Source of the DNA: UBA6115 sp964346355
GTDB taxonomy: Bacteria; Bacillota; Clostridia; Christensenellales; Aristaeellaceae
Direction of reading: 5' to 3'
DNA: 14,184 bases
NCBI GenBank assembly: GCA_964346355.1
Contig: CAYFUH010000037.1
Span: forward strand, 1-14,184
The notes beneath the pieces were generated by a model, which saw only the letters and a program-made list of their open reading frames with translations, did not search any database and was not told the origin of the DNA. Position 1 is the stretch's first letter; every line of letters starts with the position of its first letter. A program made the translations under genes and the position numbers. Positions 7,243 to 14,142 of this stretch are shown one piece after another.

Positions 7243-8244
7243 ATGCTTCGCGATACACTGCAAACCCTGCTTTCCTGCTACGGGCCCTCCGGCAGCGAGC
7301 ATGCCGTCGCCGACAAGGTGCGCGAATTGCTCTCCGGCCATGTGGACAGCATGAAAACCGACGCGCTGGGCAACCTGATTGTGGAAAAATTCAGCGCGGA
7401 TGACAACGCCAAGACCATCATGATCGCCGCCCACATGGACCACATCGGCCTGGTGGTGACCAACATCGAAAAAGACGGCTTCCTGCGCGTGAGCGCGATT
7501 GGCGGCATTGGCCCCCGGCTGGTCAGCGGCCGCAAGGTGGTCTTCGCGGACGGCACCCCCGGCGTTTGCGCCATTGAGCCCAACAAGAAGAACCCCGGCG
7601 CGCAGCCCAGCTTAAACGACGTCTTCATCGACATTGGCGCAGAAAGCCGCGAGGAAGCCGAAAAGCTGGTCACCATCGGGGATGTCGCCGTATACGCGCC
7701 GGACTTCACCCAATTGGGCCGCCACAAGGTGGCCAGCCCCGCCATGGATGACCGCTGCGCCTGCGCCCTTCTGGTTGAGCTGCTCATGTACGCGGACAAC
7801 CAGAAGCACAACATCGTGGGCGTCTTCACCACCCAGGAGGAAGTGGGCCTGCGGGGTGCTACCGTCGCCGCCTTCACCGTGCAGCCGGACATCGGCTTGG
7901 CGCTGGATGTGACCGGCTGGGGCGACACGCCGGAAGTCGACCTGCCCGCCGTCAAACTGGGCGCGGGCCCGGCCGTTAAGATCATGGACCGCAGCATGAT
8001 TGCCACGCCCAGCGTGCGCGAGAAGCTGTTTGAAGCGGCCGATATGGCGGGCGTCGCGGTGCAGCGCGAGGTGCTGGCCTATGGCGGCACCGACGGCGGC
8101 GCCATCCAGCTAAGCCGCGGCGGCGTGCCCACGGGCACCCTGTCCATCCCCTGCCGCTATGTGCACTCCGCCAACGAAGTCATCGACATGCGCGACATGG
8201 AAGGCGCCCTCAAGGTGCTTTTGCAGTTTGTCGACCTGGCCTGA
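7243..8244 (+). CDS. M42-family metallo-aminopeptidase, paralogue 3
   Basis: A 333-residue M42 enzyme. Its metal and catalytic residues are His64/Asp66 in 'AAHMDHIG', Asp169-Asp170 in 'AMDDRC', Glu199-Glu200 in 'TQEEVGLRG', Asp222 in 'ALDVTGWGDTP' and His308 in 'CRYVHSANE'. In the first motif the usual Glu is His67 (HMDHIG), seen only in this copy of the three. The residue adjoins the metal site and might change substrate choice, though I cannot say it alters activity. A strong AGGAGG (7231-7236) lies 6 nt before ATG 7243, and 17 nt separate it from paralogue 2. Only 23 nt separate its stop from alaS, with no terminator, so all four genes are expected on one transcript. Confidence 0.93.
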   Translation: MLRDTLQTLLSCYGPSGSEHAVADKVRELLSGHVDSMKTDALGNLIVEKFSADDNAKTIMIAAHMDHIGLVVTNIEKDGFLRVSAIGGIGPRLVSGRKVVFADGTPGVCAIEPNKKNPGAQPSLNDVFIDIGAESREEAEKLVTIGDVAVYAPDFTQLGRHKVASPAMDDRCACALLVELLMYADNQKHNIVGVFTTQEEVGLRGATVAAFTVQPDIGLALDVTGWGDTPEVDLPAVKLGAGPAVKIMDRSMIATPSVREKLFEAADMAGVAVQREVLAYGGTDGGAIQLSRGGVPTGTLSIPCRYVHSANEVIDMRDMEGALKVLLQFVDLA

Positions 8245-8267
8245 ATTTTTAGAAAAAGGAACACCAT

Positions 8268-10292
8268 ATGAAAGAACAATTGACCGCGAAGCATCTACGC
8301 AGCCTGTTTATCGAGTTTTTTGTGAAAAAGGGGCACACCGTGATCCCCTCCGCTTCGCTGATCCCGGAAAACGACCCCACGGTGCTGTTTACCACAGCCG
8401 GCATGCATCCCCTGGTGCCCTATTTGATGGGGCAGCCGCACCCGGCCGGCAAGCGCCTGTGCAACGTGCAAAAATGCGTGCGCACCGGTGACATTGACGA
8501 CGTGGGCGACAAAAGCCACCTCACCTTCTTTGAGATGATGGGCAACTGGAGCCTGGGCGATTACTTCAAGGAGGAGATGATCCCCTGGAGCTGGGAGTTT
8601 TTGACCAGCCCCGACTGGCTGGGCCTAAACCCGGACACGCTGGCCTTCTCCGTCTTTGAAGGGGACGAGCACGCCCCGCGGGATGAGGAAAGCTACAACC
8701 TGTGGATCAAAGCCGGCGCCAAGCCGGAGCAGATCTTCTATTTGCCCAAGGAGAACAACTGGTGGGGCCCCGCGGGCTTAACCGGCCCCTGCGGCCCGGA
8801 TACCGAGATGTTCATCGTGCGCGATCAGGAGCCCTGCGGCCCGGATTGCAGCCCGGCCTGTGACTGCGGCAGATACCTTGAAATCTGGAACGACGTGTTC
8901 ATGCAGTACAACAAGCTGCCAGACGGCACCTATGAGCCCTTGCAGCACGCCAACGTGGACACCGGCATGGGCCTGGAGCGCACAGTGCTGGTGTTAACCG
9001 GCAAGGACTCGGTGTATGAGACCGACCTGTTCTCCGGCATCATCAAAAAGATTGAAGAATTATCCGGCAAAACCTATGAGGGCGCGGATGAGGACACCCT
9101 GCGCGCCTTCCGCGTGGTGGCCGACCACATGCGCACTGCCACCTTCATCCTGGGCGACCCGCGCGGCGTCTCCCCCTCCAACGTGGACCAGGGCTATGTG
9201 CTGCGCCGCTTGATCCGCCGCGCGGTGCGCTATGGCCGCCAACTGGGTTTGGGGGATGATTTCACAGCCGAGATCGCCATTGTCATCATCGACCAGTACC
9301 AGGATGTGTATCCGGAATTAAAGGCCAAGCGCTCCTTTGTGCTGGAGCAGTTGCTGCTGGAGGAAAAGCGCTTCGCGCGCACCATCAGCCAGGGCATGCG
9401 CGAGTTTGACAAGATGCTCTCCCACATGAAGGAGGGCATGGACAGCTTCAAAGCCATGCGCGACAAGCTGCAGGACACCGTGTTTTCCACCGACATGCTC
9501 AAGCGCATGCAGGAGGCCCAGCAGGTGATGAGCAACGTGGGCTCCACCCTGGACCCGGTGCCGGAATTGGCCAGCTTTGCCAAGGAAGTGCAAAAGCTGA
9601 AGGACGCCTTTAAAACCATTGAGGACTTCCGCGGCGTGCTGGAGGAGCATCTGTCCAGTTTGCGCACCATCCCCGGCCGCGACGCCTTCAAGCTGTATGA
9701 CACCTATGGCTTCCCGGTGGAAATCACCATGGAATTGGCCGAGGAGCACGGGCTGAAGGTGGACCAGGGCGCGTTTGAACAGCGCTTCCGCGAGCACCAG
9801 AAGGCCAGCCAGGCAGGCGCGCAGCAGCGATTCAAGGGCGGCCTGGCCGATGACAGCGAGCAAACCACCAAGCTGCACACGGCCACCCACCTGCTGCAGG
9901 CAGCCTTGCGCAAGGTGCTGGGCGATGAGGTGGAGCAGCGCGGCTCCAACATCACAGCGGAGCGCCTGCGCTTTGACTTCACCTTTGGCCGCAAGGTGAC
10001 CAGGGAAGAACTGGATGAGGTGGAAGCCCTCGTCAACAAAGCGATCAAGGATGACCTGCCCATCACCTATGAGGAGATGACGGCAGAGGAGGCCAAAAAC
10101 TCCGGCGCCATCGGCCTGTTTGGCGACCGCTACGGCGAGATGGTGCGCGTGTACACAGCGGGTGACTTCAGCAAGGAAATCTGCGGCGGGCCGCACGTGA
10201 ACAGCACGGGCGAATTGGGCAGCTTCAAGATCCAGAAGGAAGGCAGCTCCTCCGCCGGGGTGCGCCGCATCCGCGCGGTGGTCGGACAATAA
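8268..10292 (+). CDS. alaS: Compact alanyl-tRNA synthetase with a helical insertion
   Basis: A 674-residue AlaRS, shorter than the canonical ~875. The class II core is intact: motif 1 (about 26-46, ending in 'TTAGM'), motif 2 region 'FFEMMGNWSLGDYF', and motif 3 'GMGLER' (233-238). The tRNA-recognition helices follow up to about 384. Residues about 385-466 are an extra, Met-rich, predicted helical or coiled-coil insertion between 'GMREFDKML' and 'IPGRDAFKLYDTYGFP', which adjoin in canonical enzymes. The beta-barrel segment with 'GGQVGD' is missing, and 'FKGGLADDSEQTTKLHTATH' joins directly to the editing domain. Editing zinc ligands are present: H537, H541 (HTATH), C639 and H643 (CGGPH, where most enzymes have CGGTH). 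The protein stops where C-Ala would begin. C190, C194, C198 and C200 form an extra Cys cluster. Compact forms of this kind occur in some bacterial lineages, as I recall. The ribosome binding site is AAAGGA (8255-8260). Whether a full-length alaS exists elsewhere is unknown. Confidence 0.93.
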   Translation: MKEQLTAKHLRSLFIEFFVKKGHTVIPSASLIPENDPTVLFTTAGMHPLVPYLMGQPHPAGKRLCNVQKCVRTGDIDDVGDKSHLTFFEMMGNWSLGDYFKEEMIPWSWEFLTSPDWLGLNPDTLAFSVFEGDEHAPRDEESYNLWIKAGAKPEQIFYLPKENNWWGPAGLTGPCGPDTEMFIVRDQEPCGPDCSPACDCGRYLEIWNDVFMQYNKLPDGTYEPLQHANVDTGMGLERTVLVLTGKDSVYETDLFSGIIKKIEELSGKTYEGADEDTLRAFRVVADHMRTATFILGDPRGVSPSNVDQGYVLRRLIRRAVRYGRQLGLGDDFTAEIAIVIIDQYQDVYPELKAKRSFVLEQLLLEEKRFARTISQGMREFDKMLSHMKEGMDSFKAMRDKLQDTVFSTDMLKRMQEAQQVMSNVGSTLDPVPELASFAKEVQKLKDAFKTIEDFRGVLEEHLSSLRTIPGRDAFKLYDTYGFPVEITMELAEEHGLKVDQGAFEQRFREHQKASQAGAQQRFKGGLADDSEQTTKLHTATHLLQAALRKVLGDEVEQRGSNITAERLRFDFTFGRKVTREELDEVEALVNKAIKDDLPITYEEMTAEEAKNSGAIGLFGDRYGEMVRVYTAGDFSKEICGGPHVNSTGELGSFKIQKEGSSSAGVRRIRAVVGQ

Positions 10293-10314
10293 ACAGAAAT
10301 AAACATGAACAAAG

Positions 10315-10346
10315 CATAATTCCTGGCTTCCGGGAATTATGTTTTT
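10315..10346 (+). terminator. Rho-independent terminator after alaS
   Basis: A 12-bp stem (10315-10326 with 10330-10341, one T-G wobble) closes a 3-nt loop and is followed by TTTTT (10342-10346). It lies 22 nt after the alaS stop and only 2 nt before the next gene's ribosome binding site, AAGGAGG (10349-10355). I see no convincing promoter between alaS and the esterase gene, so that gene may depend on read-through. Confidence 0.88.
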
Positions 10347-10362
10347 ATAAGGAGGATACAGT

Positions 10363-11322
10363 ATGCCATTATTTGAAATGCCCCTTGAGCAGCTGCTCAC
10401 CTACGCGGGCAGAAATGAAAAACCGCAGGATCATGAGGCTTATTGGGACCGCGCCATCCAGGAGATGCACGCCATGGGCACCCAGGCCGAACTGATCCCT
10501 GCAAATTTCAAAGCGCCGGGGCTGGACTGCTTTGACCTGTATTTTACGGGTGTGGGCGGGGCACGGGTATACGCCAAGCTGCTGGTGCCCAAGGGCGCTG
10601 ATAAGAACCCCGCCGTGGTGCGCTTTCACGGCTATGCCGGCAACTCCGGCGACTGGGTAAACTATGTGGCCTATGCCCAGTCCGGCTTTGTGGTGGCCGC
10701 ACTGGACTGCCGCGGGCAGGGCGGCAAATCAGAGGATATGGGCAGCGTGAAGGGCAACACCTACCACGGGCAGATCATCCGCGGGTTGGATGACCCGGAC
10801 CCGGACAAGCTGCTCACCCGCGCCCTGTTTTTGGACGCGGCGCAGTTGGCGCGCGTGGTGATGGACCTGCCCTTTGTGGACGAAAACCGCGTGGGCGCCA
10901 CCGGCGGCAGCCAGGGCGGCGCATTAACCTTGGCCTGCGCGGCCCTGGAGCCGCGCATCAAGCGCCTGGCCCCCACCTTCCCCTTCATGTGCGATTACCG
11001 CCGCGTGTGGGAGATGGACCTGGCCGTGGGCGCCTATAGTGAATTGCGCGATTATTTCCGCCTGTTTGACCCGCAGCACAAGCGCGAGGACGAAATTTTC
11101 ACCAAGCTGGGCTATGTGGACCTGCAGCATTTGGCGCACCGGATCAAGGGCGAAACCATCATGAGCATTGGCCTGATGGACACCATCTGCCCGCCCTCCA
11201 CCCAGTTTGCGGCCTTCAATAAAATAACCGCCAAAAAGCGCTATGAGCTGTGGCCGGACTTTGGGCATGAGAACCTGCCCGGCAACGAGGACCTCATTTT
11301 TGAGTTTATGCTGGGTTTATAA
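10363..11322 (+). CDS. CE7-family acetyl esterase (acetylxylan esterase / cephalosporin-C deacetylase type)
   Basis: A 319-residue alpha/beta-hydrolase of carbohydrate esterase family 7. Family signatures are in order: 'RFHGYAGNSGDW' (oxyanion region, about 87-98), 'RGQGG' (117-121), the nucleophile elbow 'GGSQGG' with Ser183, Asp273 in 'LMDTICPPSTQFAAFN', and His302 in 'FGHEN'. The length is typical of the family. CE7 enzymes form hexamers that remove acetyl groups from short xylo-oligosaccharides and many small acetylated compounds, including cephalosporin C. No signal peptide is present, so it should act in the cytosol on imported oligosaccharides, consistent with the GH2 gene upstream. 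ATG 10363 follows AAGGAGG (10349-10355) at 7 nt. The gene lies between the alaS terminator and the promoter of the next operon. Confidence 0.92.
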   Translation: MPLFEMPLEQLLTYAGRNEKPQDHEAYWDRAIQEMHAMGTQAELIPANFKAPGLDCFDLYFTGVGGARVYAKLLVPKGADKNPAVVRFHGYAGNSGDWVNYVAYAQSGFVVAALDCRGQGGKSEDMGSVKGNTYHGQIIRGLDDPDPDKLLTRALFLDAAQLARVVMDLPFVDENRVGATGGSQGGALTLACAALEPRIKRLAPTFPFMCDYRRVWEMDLAVGAYSELRDYFRLFDPQHKREDEIFTKLGYVDLQHLAHRIKGETIMSIGLMDTICPPSTQFAAFNKITAKKRYELWPDFGHENLPGNEDLIFEFMLGL

Positions 11323-11329
11323 ATCTCAG

Positions 11330-11360
11330 ATTTGTGCAAAATAGGCACAGATGCTATAAT
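11330..11360 (+). promoter_or_regulatory. SigmaA-type promoter of tldD-tldE with an overlapping inverted repeat
   Basis: TTGTGC (11332-11337), a 17-bp spacer, and a perfect TATAAT (11355-11360) preceded by TGC. Transcription should start near 11367. An imperfect 8-bp inverted repeat, ATTTGTGC (11330-11337) and GCACAGAT (11345-11352), with a 7-nt spacer, covers the -35 and the spacer. It could be an operator, though no regulator is identified. Confidence 0.8.
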
Positions 11361-11386
11361 CTATGACTGTTGAAGAAAATACTTTT

Positions 11387-11404
11387 AAGGAGGACTTCAT
11401 TTTG
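11387..11404 (+). promoter_or_regulatory. Ribosome binding site that fixes a TTG start for tldD
   Basis: AAGGAGG (11387-11393) is followed after 8 nt by TTG (11402-11404). The in-frame ATG at 11363 is only 3 nt from the -10 hexamer and upstream of the expected transcription start, and it has no ribosome binding site. An ATT at 11399 is also in frame but is a rarer initiator. Confidence 0.75.
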
Positions 11405-12787
11405 ATTCCAGACATCGTCTCCTCCCTGCAGGGCAGTTTTGCCAAGGGTGCGCACTCCGAGCTGCGCGCCCAGCGCAGCCTGGCCCGGCGCGTGGTGCTG
11501 CTGGGCGGCAACCTGGTGGGCAACACGCGCTCAGACAGCCAGGGCGTGTGCGCCCGCGTGTACAAAAACGGCGTATACGGCTTTGCTTCCGCGGCAGATC
11601 TGAGCCAGGACGCCGCCCGCCGCGCGCTGGAAACCGCCAGCAAAAATGCGGTCTTCCTGGATGAGCGCGTCAAACCCGGCAAGGGCGCGCTGCCAGACAT
11701 CAAAAGCGGCAGCCTGCCTGCCCAGCCCGACTTTTTGGACCTGGAGCAAAAGCGCTATCTGGACTTCGTCAACCCCATTGATGAGTACATCAAATCCAAG
11801 TACAAACACCTCACCAGCCGCACCATCGTCGCGACCGCGGATTCCATGGAAAAGCAGATATTGACCAGCGACGGCTATGCCGCGCACATCCTGGCGCCCC
11901 GCGCCTATGTGTATGTCACCCTCAACAGCCAGACCAAGGACGGCATGCCGGTGGAAGTTTTCAAGGCCTTTGGCGGCCCGGGCAGCTTTGACGTGGCCCT
12001 GGGCAACCCGGAAGACATCCATGATGAAATTGACGCGCTGTATGAGCACCTGATGAAAAAGCGCGAGGGCGTGTTTGCCACAGCCGGCCTGAAGACCTGC
12101 ATCCTCTCCGGCGAGATGTCCGGCATCCTGGCGCATGAGGCCGTGGGCCACACGGTGGAAGCCGACCTGGTGCTGGGCGGCTCTGTCGCGGGGCCGATGC
12201 TGGGCAAAATGGTCGCCAGCCCCCTGGTGTCCATGACCGACTTCGCGCACACCGCCTTTGGCGAAAAGGTGCCGCTGCCCGTGTATGTGGATGACGAGGG
12301 CGTGCTGGCCGATGACGCCGAGCTGATTTTGGACGGCAAGCTGGTTGGCTTCATGGTCAACCGCGAGACCGGGCGCCATTTTAACATGGCGCCCAGGGGC
12401 AACGCCCGCGCTTTCGCCTTTAATGACGAGCCCTTGATCCGCATGCGCAACACCGTGGTGCATCCCGGTGAGAGCAAGCTGGAGGACATGATCAAGGCCA
12501 CCGAGGACGGCTACTACCTGATGTACACCAACAACGGCCAGGCTGACACCACGGGTGAGTTCATGTTTGGCGTGACGGTGGGCTATGAAATCAAGGACGG
12601 CAAATTGGGCAAAGCCATCTTTGACACCACCATCTCCGGCGTCGCCTTTGACATGTTAAAGACGGTGGACATGGTGTCTGATACCCTCACCTGGTCGTCC
12701 TCGGGCTTTTGCGGCAAAAAGCAACCCATGCCCGTCAGCATGGGCGGGCCCGAATTGCGCTGCCAGGTCATGATAGGAGGGAAATAA
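11402..12787 (+). CDS. tldD: TldD-family metallopeptidase
   Basis: A 461-residue protein from the TTG start. It has a TldD N-terminal domain and the zinc motif 'HEAVGHTVE' (His245, Glu246, His250), 'PRGNARAFAFN' after 'VNRETGRHFN', 'GQADTTGEFMFGV' (380-391), and 'GFCGKKQPMPV', whose Cys437 corresponds to the third zinc ligand of E. coli TldD. All catalytic residues are therefore present. In E. coli, TldD works only as a heterodimer with TldE, cutting unfolded peptides such as the CcdA antitoxin and removing the leader of microcin B17. The present pair is probably a general peptide-trimming protease, since no toxin or RiPP precursor is visible in the window. The stop TAA is followed at once by the ATG of the next gene (0 nt), a clear coupled pair. 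No signal peptide; cytosolic. Confidence 0.92.
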   Translation: MIPDIVSSLQGSFAKGAHSELRAQRSLARRVVLLGGNLVGNTRSDSQGVCARVYKNGVYGFASAADLSQDAARRALETASKNAVFLDERVKPGKGALPDIKSGSLPAQPDFLDLEQKRYLDFVNPIDEYIKSKYKHLTSRTIVATADSMEKQILTSDGYAAHILAPRAYVYVTLNSQTKDGMPVEVFKAFGGPGSFDVALGNPEDIHDEIDALYEHLMKKREGVFATAGLKTCILSGEMSGILAHEAVGHTVEADLVLGGSVAGPMLGKMVASPLVSMTDFAHTAFGEKVPLPVYVDDEGVLADDAELILDGKLVGFMVNRETGRHFNMAPRGNARAFAFNDEPLIRMRNTVVHPGESKLEDMIKATEDGYYLMYTNNGQADTTGEFMFGVTVGYEIKDGKLGKAIFDTTISGVAFDMLKTVDMVSDTLTWSSSGFCGKKQPMPVSMGGPELRCQVMIGGK

Positions 12788-14083
12788 ATGAACCGCGAAT
12801 TACAAGCCGCCAAACTGGCGATGGAACAATTGCTGGTGGACGGCGTCCATGACGCCAGCGTCAGCGCGTCCACCAGCCGCAAGAGCGAGTTTACCGTTGA
12901 TTCCGGTAAATTCAACCTGCTGCGCACCACACTGGACCACTCCCTGGGCCTCATGGCCATCAAGGGGCATTGCCGCGGGACGGTCTCCGGCAACAGTTTT
13001 GAAGAAGAAGCCATCAAGGCTGCCGCGCGTGACTGCATCGCCTCCGCCGAGGCCGGGCAGCCGGATGAAGCCTGGGAAATCGCCAAGGAAGGCGAAGGCA
13101 GCTTCGTCTCCGGCGCGCCGGAACCGGACATGGACAAGCTGTTTGTGCGCACCAAGGAACTGCTGGACAGCGTGAAAGCCGAATACCCCAAGGTGATGCT
13201 GGAGCAGGTGGTCACCGCGCACACCACCCACAAAAGCGTCTACCTGAACAACCACGGCGTGCAGTATGAGAGCACCTCGGGCAGCTATTCCGTCTCCCTG
13301 ATGTTCTCCGGCCAGGAGGGCGAGAAATCCTCCTCCTTCAACGGTGCCTACCTCATCACGGACAACCTGGACACGCCCTTTTTGGAGCTGTCCAACATCC
13401 GCCAGAACCTGACGGACGCCCAGAACCAGATTCACACCAAGCCCGCTGAGGGCAAGTTTGAGGGCACCGTCATCTTTACGCCCGACTGCCTGGGCAGCAT
13501 GCTGTACGCCCTGATTGGCAACTACGTGACCGACGGCGTGCTGCTGGACGGCACCAGCCTGTGGAAGGACGCCCTTGATACAAAGGTGGTGGACGAGCGC
13601 ATCACCCTGTCCATGAACCCCTCGGACAGCCGGGTGGTAAACGGCGAGAAATACACCGGCGAAGGCTTCATCAGCCGGGATTTTGACCTGATCAAAAACG
13701 GCGTGCTCAAGCAGTTTTTGCTGTCCAGCTACGGCGCCAACAAGGTGGGCAAGACCCGCGCGCCCAACTTCAGCTACGCGATGATCATGCAGCCGGGTGA
13801 TACCCCGCTTGCGGATTTGATCAAAAACACCAAAAAGGGCCTCCTGGTCTCCCGCTACTCCGGCGGCGCGCCGGGCACCGGCGGCGAATTCTCCGGCGTG
13901 GCCAAGAACTCCTTCCTCATTGAGGATGGCAAGGTGACAAGCGCTGTGAGCGAGACCATGATTTCCGGCAACCTGGCCGGCATGCTCAAGCAGATCGTCG
14001 GCATCTCCAAGGAAACGGTGGAGGACGGCACCGGCTCCCTGCCCTGGCTGGCAGTGGACGGGATTACCATTTCGGGGAAATAA
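12788..14083 (+). CDS. pmbA: TldE/PmbA-family partner protein
   Basis: A 431-residue PmbA/TldE protein with the same two-domain fold as TldD but without an HExxxH motif, as is normal for this partner. The N-terminal domain runs to about 190. The C-terminal part has the family landmarks 'NPSDSRVVNGEKYTGEGF', 'YGANKVGK', 'GGEFSGVAKNSFLIEDGK' and a closing 'ETMISGNLAGMLKQI'. TldE supplies part of the cleft that holds the unfolded peptide strand for TldD to cut. ATG 12788 directly abuts the tldD stop and is preceded by AGGAGG (12775-12780) inside tldD's last codons, so expression should be coupled. A strong terminator follows 10 nt after the stop. Confidence 0.9.
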   Translation: MNRELQAAKLAMEQLLVDGVHDASVSASTSRKSEFTVDSGKFNLLRTTLDHSLGLMAIKGHCRGTVSGNSFEEEAIKAAARDCIASAEAGQPDEAWEIAKEGEGSFVSGAPEPDMDKLFVRTKELLDSVKAEYPKVMLEQVVTAHTTHKSVYLNNHGVQYESTSGSYSVSLMFSGQEGEKSSSFNGAYLITDNLDTPFLELSNIRQNLTDAQNQIHTKPAEGKFEGTVIFTPDCLGSMLYALIGNYVTDGVLLDGTSLWKDALDTKVVDERITLSMNPSDSRVVNGEKYTGEGFISRDFDLIKNGVLKQFLLSSYGANKVGKTRAPNFSYAMIMQPGDTPLADLIKNTKKGLLVSRYSGGAPGTGGEFSGVAKNSFLIEDGKVTSAVSETMISGNLAGMLKQIVGISKETVEDGTGSLPWLAVDGITISGK

Positions 14084-14093
14084 GAGCAACGGC

Positions 14094-14134
14094 AAAACAG
14101 GAAGGGTACAATTGCTGCCCTTCCTGTTTTTATT
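14094..14134 (+). terminator. Strong, probably bidirectional terminator after pmbA
   Basis: A 13-bp perfect stem, AAAACAGGAAGGG (14094-14106) with its complement at 14118-14130, an 11-nt loop, then T-rich TATT. Because the stem is flanked by A's on one side and T's on the other, it could work in both directions, which would suit a convergent minus-strand gene. Confidence 0.88.
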
Positions 14135-14142
14135 GGCACTCT

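Noticed and set aside
5793..7858. Repeated CAGGAGGAAGTGGGC in all three M42 genes (near 5793, 6809 and 7836)
   Set aside because: It encodes the conserved QEEVG active-site motif. The shared DNA is explained by protein conservation and recent common ancestry, not by a separate repeat.
9318..10400. Minus-strand open frame of 360 codons opposite alaS
   Set aside because: It covers the alaS editing domain and the terminator hairpin, and its translation is compositionally biased with no known domain.
12800..14095. Long minus-strand open frame of 431 codons opposite pmbA
   Set aside because: It is the antisense shadow of a strongly conserved PmbA gene, is low-complexity in His, Val, Gly and Ala, and has no recognisable domain.
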